The notes beneath the pieces were generated by a model, which made no database searches, was not told the DNA's origin, and was given only the letters and a program-made list of their open reading frames with translations. From the NCBI GenBank assembly GCA_031472005.1, contig PZJY01000008.1, positions 1,798,001 to 1,862,000 on the forward strand: 64,000 nucleotides of DNA, written 5' to 3'. This document shows, one piece after another, positions 35,036 to 47,288 of the stretch. This stretch comes from Tetracladium setigerum (taxonomy: Eukaryota > Ascomycota > Leotiomycetes > Helotiales). The position numbers and the translations under genes are program-made. Positions within the stretch are counted from its first letter, which is position 1. Each line of letters starts with the position of its first letter.

Positions 35036-36224
35036 TTAACTTTCCATATCTGGAATCAGATTGTCTAAATAAAGTTCATTAGTTAGTCCAAAGGACAGAA
35101 GATAAAGTGGAATGACAATATCATACTGTTGCGTGCTGTCCCAATCGCAATGAACCAATCTTGCGCCATCACTTTATATCCCTCATCGTTTGGATGCAGG
35201 GTATCCACTCTCGAATGCTACGTGTTTCTGCGATCAATATTGTACTGTACAATGTTTGGAATCTCTGCATGACATACTTGGTCGACGGACGATGAAACAA
35301 ACCCAATTTTGGTGTTATTTGCTCGCCACTCTTGGACTAGCTGTTCCAGGTATAAGTTGAATGCCAGAACTTGCTTTTGCTGGCCCGTTGGAGTCGTCGT
35401 TGCATTCTGTACTGCTTTGGATATTAGCCATGCTCCCTAGCGCGCCTACACAAAACAACAACCGTTTTATATTTTCTCTTAAACTTACTTGTGCCAAAGG
35501 GAACAATCCCGCTAACAAGCAATAACGCTTTCCCGCCTGTTCTCTCGATAATACCTCCCACCACATTATCAATCTCAACCTTTGTATTCTTCAATCCAAT
35601 ATTCCAAACAAAATTATTTGTCCCCGCCATCAACAGTACCACATTCGGTTTCTGATCCAATATCGACGTCGTCGCAGTGTCATTCCACAACCTGTTCTGA
35701 ATCTGCCTCACGGTCAATCCAATATGGCCTTCGTGGAACAATCCAGGTTGGTCTGGCCCGTTCTGCTGAGAGCCTCTCCATTGCGGTGGTGGATCTGATT
35801 TTGTGGAATTTGAGATGAGGAGTTGATTGAGGATGGTTCGGTAGCCGCCCTTGTCGTGAGAGCCGCTGCCGAAGGTTATGGAATCGCCTGCTGGTAGTAT
35901 TCGGAGAGGTTTGAGTTTTATTTCCCCTGATGCTTGGTCTACTTCCACTGAAGGTGTGCTTGCTTTTTCTGATGCTTCGGCACGTCTTTTGTTCGAAATT
36001 GTGATGGGGAATGCTGTTTTTGTAACCAGATCAGCTCTCAATAGTGTGGAATGGACTTCATGATGCCACAATTCATAGTATGGTGTGTGGGGCCAAAAGT
36101 GTTTGGTCTACTGTTCTATTCTGGAGCACGACGATGATCAATTAACAAAGAAACACCTACCGATCAGGAAAGAAATGATGGCCAATCCTAAAAGCCCCAT
36201 AAACAAGTACTTGGGTCGGAACAT
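35036..36224 (-). CDS. SGNH-hydrolase-type esterase with N-terminal membrane anchor
   Basis: Probable carbohydrate or lipid esterase of the SGNH superfamily (CE3-like). Proposed exons: 36224-36161, about 36107-35489, 35411-35278, 35217-35127, 35064-35036. Exon 1 encodes LFMGLLGLAIISFLI, a signal anchor. Block I with the nucleophile Ser reads ILPAGDSITFGSGS; the Gly block is near GHIGLTVRQIQ; block III is LLMAGTNNF; the Asp/His pair is VDTLHPNDEGYKVMAQDW. The exon 1 to 2 junction is out of phase; two extra C in the C4 run (36089-36092 on the plus strand) would give DQTLLAPHTPYYELWHH and a total of 939 nt, 312 residues. That repair is less certain than the single-base ones, and exon 1 could be wrong. 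The last short exon is also tentative. Confidence 0.72.
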
Positions 36225-39200
36225 TACGATGGAATCACGATCAAAAGATTGCAGACAAGAAGATGAGCACAAGATTTCAGAGAAAGGTATATTACTGCGG
36301 TTTCCAAAATATGGGAACTTTGGTTCTGTGCTGATTCTCCATCACCGCTCATCACTCCTTACATATACCTTGCTTATCTGCCTTGATTCTTTGCCATGGC
36401 CAAACCTAGCACATTTGTAACCCGAAACGCTCGTTGGCACTACCCCTCGCATTTCAATCACAACTTCGCCGCAAAATTGGTCCAAAAGAGGAAGATTGCT
36501 AACTTGGCATCAAAGATGACCTGCATTACAATATTGCTGCAAGGGTCGACAAAGAGACCGAGTACAACGACAAGAAGGAGCAAACAACGCACACCAATTA
36601 TGTACCCGACGGGTAAATAGCAAGCTGCTTGGCTGAGCAGTACAAAAGATAAGATCCTCTGGGGTTCCTGGAAGCTTTATGGGTCAGACGGCCGAATGAT
36701 TTGATGGTGGTTTAAATTGTACTGTTGGGATGGTATGGCGGCCGAGAGCCGGCATCACACCACTGGCCCTACTAGCACATCATCGTACTGCAGGCAGAGT
36801 GAAGTCAGCCCAAGTCCTCAGTATTTGATCATGGGTAAGTGCCGACTCCCGCTCAGTCATTTATTTAAACCGTGAAATCGGTCAGCCAGTTGTAATGTTG
36901 TTTGTTGAAGTATTTATTGCAAGTGATATTTGAGGCGTTGGGCTCACAACACAACATTTTTTGGGTCACCTTTTCAATATCCGCGATCTCATACCCTATC
37001 CTCTATACCAAAGCAGAATATGTCAGCCATAGGGAAAAAAGGAGATAAAGATGGCGTCAAGGAAATTTCGTCATATCGCACCAGAATTCACACTTCTGGA
37101 TTCCGGAGATCGCAAGGATTGAATCGAGTTTGTTGTTCCGTCGCTGAGAAGAAGTCGGAATGTGTACCAAATCTCGCCGGAATCTGGAAAGCAGCAAGGC
37201 CAGAAGGGCGAGCAGTGGAGTTGTGTGCAACAGATCCAAAATTGCACAGCTTGTGCTTGAAAAAATATTCTGCCATTCGGAAAAGTTGGGCTGTATTAAC
37301 GATTAAATCGAGTATAGACAGATGATGTCAGAATGAAGAAACATGGGCATCCGGTTACCAGGAGCATCCCATTCAATATTCATTCGATGGCTCGAAATTC
37401 CCGCTCGAACACAAGCGCCTGCTATATCGCGACGAAGTCATATTGAGGATCATGGAACTAGTTGTATTCTTAGAAAATGCCACAGGCAAATTGAAGTGAT
37501 GGATGAGAGTGCGCATGGGTGAAAACGGTGTGTTCGACTGGAATTGGAGGGCCAGCATGGCGACGCGAAACGACACCTTTGATATCTCTCCTCGGAAGTC
37601 AGAATATCTACAATCCCAACGAAATAAGAGGAGAAATGCCACGTATCTATTGCAGTTCGATTCCAGGTGTCATCGTTAATTGTTGTACCCCGACTTACAG
37701 TTCCTTCGATCAAGCGAAAGTCTAAAATCTGAAATCAGACGTCTCAAGGTGGAAGGATAAGAATTCGCCTTTCCTAGAATTTTTCCATGTGACTATCAAG
37801 TCTCTGGTTGACATACTTACTCATTTGGAGATATCGCTGTGTGAAGTCCACTGCGGTGGCAACGTGCAACTTGTTGCCACAGAGCAGATTGGCCCACCGA
37901 CCAGATCTACAGCGGGTTTTTACAATTGCGAACCGAGATTGGAATTTTTGAGGATATTTTACATGCTGTTAGATGCCTCTATTATTGAAAATGTCAGTAT
38001 GCAGGAATCAGGTGCGTGCATCTCATTCTTATAATAGTCGCAACACATTGTCCACGTTCATGATCTGTTTCTAATGGGTGCCAACCATGGTATTTTGAGT
38101 CTTGATAGATTTGCTGTACAACTTTCAAAACTGCCGAGAACCAACAGGGAACATCTTCGGACATTGGAGGGACGCCTATGAATTTGTTGAAGGACAGTAA
38201 CATGAGGAGGAACCTCCATTCCAAGCAAGAGCATTATGTATGTCTCGTCCGTATTTTGCGAATCTTCTCTTGCTTTTGACGCAGCCACGGAAGCATTCTC
38301 AATTTCAGAGGCAGTGACAACTTCGAAATCTAGTTGTTTAGTCTATACTTCGTGAATATGTGCCGCTGTCTTCACCATTTCCCCTTTTGCGGCTGACAGG
38401 CTCATAACCTTCAACTGTCAGCCACAGCCACCAAATAGAAAGATTTCTTGTCTTCAAAGCATTCTGTTACATGATCTTCCATCGAATTCTGGCAACTTTA
38501 ATTTCCTTCTAAATTATCGTCGACTCCGTTATTCTTGAATAAATGGTGCACTAGGTAGTACACGATATTCTAGGTTCTCAAAGTTGAGCCTGTTCACATT
38601 TGAATTGCTGCTTTAAATGCATCCTTCATAAGCACGTGGGAATAGCAACTTGCATTTCGCTGCAACGTCCCATATCTGATCTTGGAAGAAGGAGCTTGCA
38701 AGATTTATTTCTGCGCCTAATTAAACAACCCTCGTTCGTAGCGGGAGACAAGGATAGAACTTACAGTACCCCGAAGAGTTTTTTCTATCTCAGCGGAGAT
38801 CATTGTTGGTTTCTTTCATCCTCTTTCCTCTCCCGTATTGCCAAGGATGTGCCGCCCCAACAGCCACTGCTCACAACCATATGCTGTGTAGTGTATGTTG
38901 GATTTGTATCAAGGGAGCTAGGAATTGACATGTCATTTCAAAATTCATCGCAAATTCTTGCTTTCATCTACTTCTCCCTTGTTGGTTCCATGTTTGTTGG
39001 TTCGGGTCAGATTTAGTTCCCTTCTTTCCACATGGCGATTTAGTAGCCGGGATGGCTAGCTTCGTAACACGACGTCAATACTCTTTTCAATTGGCCATGA
39101 TATGCAGTATTCCGAGTTGGACGAGAACATGGAAGAGCGGTGTACAAGATCATGTTTCTGTGAGTGCAAAGATTGACCTCGAAGTTCGGGATTGAAACAG

Positions 39201-40001
39201 GAACGGAGATGCTGGAACCCTTCCTTCGTCTTTTAAGATCAAACGACAAGTGGGTAAAGAATTTGAACACAAGTTGAAACATTGGCTATTATGCAAGATT
39301 GTGCCAGCTGCCCGCAATCCCTAAGAGAGATAGGATGCATCAGGACATAATTCTAGAATCGCCACAACCTGGTGGCACTCCCTCCGTTCAAGTTCGCCAA
39401 ATTTCCTTGGCCCCCTTGTTCTCAAAAGTTCCAACATCCTGGGCACAACGTAAATTTTATGTTGTCTTCTCTAGTTGGCTGTCGATGGGCATGTTGGATA
39501 ACGAACTTTTATACACCATTCTGTGAGTTTTAATTCGAGGGAAAGTCATCCCTTGCTAGATCAATCATTGAAAAAGTCTTAGCCCGATGCCTTCCAAATT
39601 CACAGCTTAGTTGGTGTCAAGTTGACCTAATAACGATGTGGCATATGGCTGGTTGGACACCCAGAATCAGTTTCCGTGCGGCTTGTCAGTCAGGCCTATG
39701 AAGAAGTTTATCCCATAAATGAACGAGTGCATTCATTCGGAATGTTGTGTAGCATGCCCAGGCGAGAACGTCGACTATCATCTCAACTTTCCACGTTTTA
39801 TTCATGAGTTTCATGGCGACCTGCAGATAAGGAGACCCTGAATCCATGCTCTTCAAGCCTTGGTAAAGGAGCTTTCCCAGTTGATTTACTTAAATATCGT
39901 CTTTGCGGTAGGCTCGTCTGACCATTTTTGTCCATCTCCAGAATTTCCTTATTTTTTATCATCGCGTTGCCAATATCTGAAAGAATTCCCCTTCTGTCAA
40001 G
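36225..40001. other. 3.8 kb interval with no supported gene
   Basis: The largest gene-free stretch in the window. Frames such as 36930-37325 and 38600-39016 (+) reach about 140 codons but lack domains, splice support or sensible composition. No long terminal repeat, transposase motif or RNA gene is visible. Some of it may be decayed coding DNA. Confidence 0.4.
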
Positions 40002-42015
40002 ATGGACGAGAAAAAAGATAATACCAATGCAGCCATGGAGTCAAATGTCAAGACATCAGACACAGCAACCTCTACAGAAATTCTGAGTGCCAATGGCCCA
40101 AATTACAGCATTGATGGAATCGACAACGGCGACGATGTGGATGATATCTACAGTCGGGCCAACCCTGCCAGACCTGGCTTCACCAAATTTGATCAAAAGG
40201 ATATGTATCGAATGGGGAAGATCCAGAGACTGAGGGTAAATCTATTCCAATTTGATTTCTTCAAATAAATGATAGTATGCTAACAATCACTTCCTAGAGA
40301 AATTACCGACCCCTTTCTGCTTGGAGTTTTGCCGTTGTGTTGACGGCTGTCTGGGAGTTTTTGATGATGTGAGTTTCCAATAATTTCGGCAACTAACAGT
40401 TTTGTTGACTATGTCAGGGCGAACTCTCAAGGTCTCATGAATGGAGGCTTAGCAGGCGTTTTCTGGTCGTACATCTGGACCTTTACGGGATTTGGCTTTG
40501 TGATAGCATCACTGGCTGAGATGTCATCGATGTGAGTTTGCCCATGTTTTGCCCCTACTTTGACCTAAAAAATGGCCAGGGCCCCTATCTCAGGAGGACA
40601 ATACCATTGGGTTTCTGAATTCGCACCTCCAAAATACCAAAAAGTGATTTCATACCTCACCGGTTGCAAATCTTCCACCCCTCAATCATCTCAACTCAAC
40701 TAAAACTCTGCAGGTTGGATGTCAGTGCTTTCATGGCAAGCAGGTAATGCTTCTGGATCTTTCCTGACCGGTACCATCATACAAGCTCTTCTTACCATCA
40801 ATCAACCTACCTACGAACCCAAACCCTACCAAGGTACTCTCTTCGTATTCACCTGCGTATTGTTCATCTACATCATCAACATCTACGCGGCTCACATCTG
40901 GCCACACTTACAAAACGGGCTGATGGTATTACACGTTCTTGGCTTTTTGATAACGGTCATTGTTCTTTGGGTTTGTGCTCCTCATCGTAGCCCAAGGGAT
41001 GTTTGGCTGGTTTTTACGAGTGAGGGTGGCTGGCCGACTATTGGATTGAGTTTGATGTGTGGGCAGATCACAGCTGTCTACTCGCTACTTGGTGAGATTT
41101 CTCAAAATATTAAAAAGAAGGCAATGCTGAATATTCTAGGCTCTGATGCAGCAGCACACATGGCTGAGGAGGTTCGTGATGCTGGTCGATACGTCCCGTA
41201 AATTTCAATTTTCCTACTGCAGACAGAACTCTGCTGCAAAAGGTATCTTTTTCTAACATTCTCATAGAATGTCCATCTTCTGGTCTTACACGCTCAACGG
41301 CATTCTCGCCGTGGCTTTCCTAGTCAGCTACCTCTTCTCCCTCTCCTCCGTTCCTGACGCCCTCGCCGACCCAACCGGCTACCCCTTTCTCTACATCTTC
41401 CGCAACTCCATCTCCACCGCTGGAGTCAGCGCCTTAACAACCCTCCTTCTCGTTCTCGTAATCGCCGCAAATATCTCCTTCAACGCCTCCACAGCCCGAC
41501 AAACCTTCGCCTTCGCTCGCGACAATGGCCTTCCCTTCGCAAGTTGGATCGGGAAAGTCCACCCAACGAAAGAAATCCCAGCAAATGCCATCGTGATAAC
41601 ATGTATTATCGCTTGCCTTCTCTCTCTCATCAATCTCGGCTCAGAAGTTGCCTTTCATGCAATTATCTCCCTGCAAGTTTCTGCGATCATGCTGACGTAT
41701 GGCGTTTCTATCGCTTGTGTTCTCTATCGCCGAATCACCCATCCAGAACTTCTCCCCGTGGCGAGATGGAGTTTGGGGAAGTGGGGTGTGGCGGTCAACG
41801 GTATCGGGTTGGCTTATGTGAGTTTCATTTTCTTTTGGAGCTTTTGGCCGGATAGTAAGCATGTCGAGTTGGAAAACTTCAATTGGGCTGTTGTTCTATT
41901 CTCTGGCGTTGCTCTGGGAGCTACGATAATGTACTTTGTGAGTGGAAAGAAGGTTTATCAAGGACCTGTTAAGGGGATTAGAGCTGCTAGATTGGAATGG
42001 GAGGAAATTTCTTGA
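40002..42015 (+). CDS. APC-family amino acid/GABA/choline-type permease
   Basis: Membrane uptake of an amino acid, GABA or choline-like compound. Seven exons: 40002-40235, 40298-40367, 40418-40531, 40580-40672, 40714-41091, 41140-41197, 41268-42015, total 1695 nt, 564 residues, fully in frame. Family blocks include RNYRPLSAWSFAVVLTAVWE, GLMNGGLAGVFWSYIW, IASLAEMSSMAPISGGQYHW (helix 2-3 motif), SDAAAHMAEEVRDAGRYVP (the substrate-contacting helix 6 region) and ARQTFAFARDNGLPFASWI. About 12 membrane segments follow an acidic N-terminal tail of some 80 residues. It resembles fungal GabA/UGA4 and HNM1 types; the substrate cannot be told apart from sequence alone. One donor (GTTGCA, after 40672) is non-standard. 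Confidence 0.9.
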
Positions 42016-42659
42016 TTGCTTGGTGATGGAGCTGGGAATTGCTGCTTCGCAAGTCCTACGCCAGAGCTAGTTGTTTCCTTTGTTCATTTATTTCAGGGGG
42101 GGGGGGGGGGGGGGGGCGCGGTAATTTGTGACTTTTAACCCTCACTTCATTGTTGGTGGACGAGAAAATGTTGTTGTTGTGCCAGGACGTCTGCTCCGAG
42201 ATTATTTTCTAGGATCGGATTCAATTCAATAATAAAATATGTTTCTGGCATCGAAGTCCTTAAGAAGCCAGAGTGATGGAAATGACTGATTAATGTACGG
42301 CATTATTCATAACATCAATAATGCGACATACCTTAGGCAATTGAGGTAGCCAGCTAGTCTGAGGGAGCAAAAAACTATGTTTTGGATCCGAGCTGGATGA
42401 CTTTATCTTCTACCCAGATATCTGAAAGATTCACTGTCAAACCCACCAGCTGCACAGACGAAAATAGAAGCGAAGTTATTATTACGATAATTCTTCATTC
42501 ATAATCTAAAGACCAGTATGGACCGAGATACTCTCTCGCTATGCATCCCATTAAAAATCCTTTCCAAACGCCATCCATGCATGCAACAATTGCAATCCCT
42601 AAAATCCAACCTTTCGTCCAATCCAATCAGTCCAGTATGCCCAATCCAGTTACGATTGT
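42016..42659. other. Intergenic region between convergent genes
   Basis: 3' flanks of the APC permease (+) and the phosphate transporter (-). It contains the poly-G tract listed separately. No gene seen. Confidence 0.5.
42096..42116 (+). repeat. Poly-G tract of 21 bases
   Basis: An uninterrupted run of 21 G, followed by CGCGGTAA, about 80 nt after the APC permease stop codon. It could form a G-quadruplex in DNA or in the 3' UTR. It stands out in an assembly where other G/C runs appear to be one base short, and its true length is doubtful. Confidence 0.95.
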
Positions 42660-44416
42660 CTAGAAATGGGGCGTATTAAGCGCCATCACCATCAAAAGTC
42701 CACTCATCAACCCGGCAATCGGTAGCGTCAAAAGCCACCCACTGAAGATGAAAACCAACTGTCTCCAATTCACTGCTCCCAAAGAATAGTTCATCAATGC
42801 AACACCAACTGTCGCTCCAGTGAGACATTGAGTTGTGCTAACTGGAAGACCCAGCCTCGATGCCAACAAAACTGTAATAGCTGCGCCAAGTTCCATGCTG
42901 AAACCTCTCGTGGGTGAAAGTTGGGTGATCTTGTTACCAAGGGAGCGAATGATATGGTAACCGTAAATCCAGAAACCCAAGCCGAGTAAGAAACCAGCTA
43001 CCACGAGAATCCATACTGGGGTGGGAGATGTAGTGTTAACAAATCCACTCTGGTAAGTCTCGTAAGCGGCGGTCCAGGGACCGACTGCATTTGCGACGTC
43101 GTTGGATCCGTGTGCGATAGACATGATCATGGCAGAAGCAACTTGAGCATATGTCCAGAGATGTTCGACTTTGTTGTCGTAGTGTGTGGCTTTGGCATGA
43201 GTTTTGGCGAGGTTGGCATCGTCGTGTGAGACACAGTCACGAGTTACACCCTGGAGCACAAGGAACTTAGTCCAGGACCAGATGCGTGCTGGGAAATAGA
43301 GAGGGAGGTGAGCAGTTGGTTGAAGGAAACGTTCATGAGGTCCCATGAGTTTCTTGTCTTTTGGTGGTGGGGGTAGGGTTTGCTCTTCAGTGTCAGCGGG
43401 TAGGGAAGGCTCTTTGGGGCTGGCAGCTTGTTTCTCAGTGGTGGTTGGATTAATCGCCAGAGGGTCGAGAGATTTGGAGGGTGCATCAGATTGACGATGG
43501 GCAGATTCGTAGTAGTCGATTACTACTTCTCCATCAGCTGGTGCTGGCCAGTAGATCCATGGGTCCTCCTTCCACAGCGTAGGGCCCAAGAAAACGTGAT
43601 AGAATCGAAGCCTGGAGTCTTCTCTAACTAGTCTTCGATGAAAGTAAGGCATGAAGAAAGTATATGAGAAAGCGAGCATGCCGAAGAAAACTCCGAGAAT
43701 AATTCCAATGGCAGGACCGGCACCAAATTCTTCGAGGGAAGGAGCAGTAGGAGCCTCAACGACGATGAAGAGTGCCAACATAGATGCCGTGAAAGCGAAG
43801 TAGAATGGGATGAATCGTAATGCTTGTTTGAGAGGTTCCTTTCTTTCCAGAACGGCATGTTTGATGGTTCCGAAAATGATGGCTGCGATCGCTCCGGATA
43901 TCAGAGGTGCAATTGCCCACTAGAAACCATGTTAAAGATAACTCGAGTTGAATAGAGAAGACAACTTACAGATGCAGCAACTTGGGTAACACTACCATCT
44001 TCCCAAGCCCATTTAACTGGAGATCCAGATGCAAATCCGACACCAATCAAGGCACCAACGATAGTCTGGGTAGTAGACACTGGAAATCCCAACCGAGTTG
44101 CAACCATCAACCACACAGCACTTGCGGTCTCTGCACAAGCCATTGCAAGCATCAAAACACCAGGCTTTCCCTCGAATCGGTCAATAGAGATAATTCCATT
44201 TTTGATAGTGTTTGTGACACGAGCACCAAGGGCTACTGCACCGATAAACTCTGTACAGATCGAGAGAAATCCGACTTGAACCATTGTCAGGGTTCTGGCA
44301 GCGACAGACGTAGCATAGCTGTTGGCAACATCATTTGCGCCATTACCAAAAGCTGAGAAGGCGAAGGCAATGGTAATTAATGCCAAAATCCAATCGTACT
44401 TTGTAAGGGCCGCCAT
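42660..44416 (-). CDS. PiT-family Na+ (or H+)/phosphate symporter (PHO-4/Pho89 type)
   Basis: High-affinity inorganic phosphate uptake at the plasma membrane. Two exons, 44416-43970 and 43919-42660, total 1707 nt, 568 residues, in frame. The two inverted PiT signature repeats are GNGANDVANSYATSVAART near residue 30 and HGSNDVANAVGPWTAAYE near residue 395. Each half ends in the second motif, GFPVSTTQTIVGALIGVG and GLPVSTTQCLTGATVGVA. A hydrophilic loop of about 200 residues, rich in Pro and Lys, separates the halves. The start at 44416 gives MAALTKYDWILALITI; an upstream in-frame ATG at 44476 exists but adds a leader without hydrophobic character. Expression in fungi of this class is usually induced by phosphate starvation; no motif was verified here. 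Confidence 0.93.
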
Positions 44417-47288
44417 CTTGACGGATGGTGGGCGTGTGGGAGGAAGAACAAAAAGATGGGTTGGTGAAGATACCAAGAGGTTTCTGACAGAGTGAGAGAG
44501 ACTTGCTTCTCACTCTCAGGAAAGACCATTGCTCTTATATTGACTCCCAAGCCAAACTGCGGATACTCTCTTGAGAAATTATCATCTTCCACCTTCGCCT
44601 CCTCCATCAAGATCATGGCTGGCCTGGAAATATCAAGTCGCTTAATACTTGGCCATTGGCGCCGAGGGCTTGGGGAAGAACCTGCGGTTAATTGCCCCAT
44701 TATTTCGGCCTCTTAAATCAAGATCTGGCAACACGTTCTGACATGCGTTTGCTTGATAGGCGAGAGAAATTCGGGGAGATTTTGAAAAAACGATGGTAGC
44801 CAAGATGATGTGCAGCTTTCAACAACGTCAACTGGCCGAACAAAGTAATTTGTCACACGATCAACTTTTTCAGCACGACTCCTTTCGAAACACCACGAAC
44901 CTTGTATCGTCAGATCAACGAGTCAAACTCGGCATTACGAAAGGCAATGGAATAATAATTTGGGGGTGAGAATATTACGTGATCGGTTTGGTGGAACATC
45001 ACCACATCAATCTCGCGCCAATATCAGAAGCAACTTGCAAGAAGCGGGCATGGGGCATACTGTATGAAAGTCACTGGAACTCTAAAGACAGGACGAAAGG
45101 AAAGTTGCTATAACACAGATCTTCGCCTAGATAACTTCAGTCGCCACGAGTCCACGACTACTGTGGAAGCTCCTTTGGAGATCCACGTTTGTCTGCAAAT
45201 TTTCTGGACGACAAGAAATTATATTCAGAACATCTTGACCAGATTATGGCAAGGAAAGGTATGAAGTACGGCATCGAGAAGGGCACTTCGTTATCTGTAC
45301 CCCCGCATATCCCACATGTCAGAATTATCACAATGGGGAAATGAGGGTAGCTATGTGCAGGAGCGAGGGATGCGCTGTTCATTGAATTGAGCTTTCGTGG
45401 GATGCATCTGTCTTGAATGATGACCCCTCCAAATGTTGATGGCATGACAAAGCCCGGTAGTAAGTGCAACAAATATATAGCTTGCATATGACCTGGTCTC
45501 CCACACTTGTGAGTAGACAATCAGAAGTGCTTTCGTCGAATAAATGTTATCAAGTCGAAATAGATGCGCATGAAGATGGAAAGACTCAAATCAAAGCTGC
45601 CAAATGCTTGCCGAGTATTCGCTCCATCTCGAGTCCGTACATCACCGAGAATCGATCTGCTTCTTCTTGTGAAGAACTTTCCTTCAAACTACGTAGGTGA
45701 GCAAGCTACTCAAGAATGTAATCGTGTCGTCTTCGTTGTGGTCTATGGTCCTCGAACAAAATGGCCCCTTTTCATGACTCTGCTTCAACATGATTCAAGT
45801 TCCGATCGGTCGTCTAATGAGCCGTGGGTTCCTGATTATGAAATAGTCTAAGACGATTTATGTTACAAAATGCACAGTCATGCAGCACCATTTGAATTGC
45901 GGAATACTGATGTCAATGAGATGAAAATTCATCTGAACTAATGGTTGTCGCCAAGATTAGGGTCCGAAATAATTTCACGTGACTTATCTCGGAAATCATT
46001 TGTTCATGGTTTCCTGCTATGTATGATGTGGTTTTATCATTCTGGTGTATATCGGTTTTTCAAGAACATTAGGTGCCGGTTTACTGATATCTTGTACCAG
46101 GCGTTAGCTCCTCGGCCTTCCACGTGACTTGTCGCTAATCTCAACTTTCCGGACGTCGACTCCCGGCATCCCATGAATTGCTCCATCAACAATCTAGGAT
46201 TCGAATTTGTATATTATCACCATGTGCATTATTAGTTCATTTCCTCCCTATTGTGCGACAGGATTACCACATGTTATCCTCACGGTGTGAAGCCTCGTGT
46301 CGGCGGCAACCGACATTTCTCAAATTCCCTTTCGAAATCTCAAGTCGTCCGCTCTTCTGCACCCAGCCGTTCCTCTTTAATTTCTACTCTCCAGACTCAA
46401 AATAACATCTCAAACCAACACAACCTCAGGCCGACATTCTCCCTTTATTGCACACCTTTGAGTTCTTTTTCTCATCGTGCGTGATAGACTTGGGCGGGGG
46501 CGGGTTGAGCCTTCTTCTCGATTGTCGTTCCGAGTTTCCAACCAACAAATGCAAGGGTGAACAAACAATGGACGAACGTGATCGACGTGATACAAAGAAC
46601 CCTCGAAAAGCAGGAAAACTTCCGATGAGCGATCTTCATCCCCAGTGCCGATCTAACAGCTGCGGTACCAACGTTGGAGTTGTACGCCGCCATACGTTCG
46701 TGTGGTACAACCCGCAATCTGTTGGTTTTTTTTTGGGACTTTGCTAGTTTTGAGATTAAGATACAAAAGCTATGACCGAATCAAAACCTGCGCCAAGGGA
46801 TAGAAAACCCAATTTATTGGGAAGGGAGATTCAATTGAATTGGCAGTTGGCTCAGCTGCTGTAACACAACAGAGAGCACAATGCTTGGGATATCTGGTAT
46901 CAAATAGCGGTCTATTTTCCTTTCACATGGGGGTTTTCCGGTTGCGGTCATTGAAACCAGGTATCAGCTGGACACGATTTGGTGGACGGATGGCATTCGA
47001 AAAGTATCCCATATCTCGGCGCCAACCTCCCAATTTACCCAAGTGCAAATGGTTCCCAGATTCCTTGTTGGAAATGTTCTCTGCTGGCAACGGGAACTCA
47101 AATTGCATTCAGGATCATGCAAGCCTCGAATACTGGCGACATGTTGGAGCTGAGGTGGTTGGCGGCGGATAGGATTCTCGAAGGTTGATTACAATAAGTG
47201 TATTGTAATGGTCGCTTCACTCCAAATTCTTTGTCTTTCTTTTTGCATCCCATCCGTCATTCCATCCTCTCGCTCTAGTTTAAGCGAC
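44417..47288. other. Gene-poor 2.9 kb interval
   Basis: Shared upstream region of the phosphate transporter (-) and the rhodopsin-domain membrane protein (+). Frames up to 120 codons (for example 45158-45520 minus, 46840-47172 plus) have no recognisable domain. No repeat or RNA gene seen. Confidence 0.4.
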
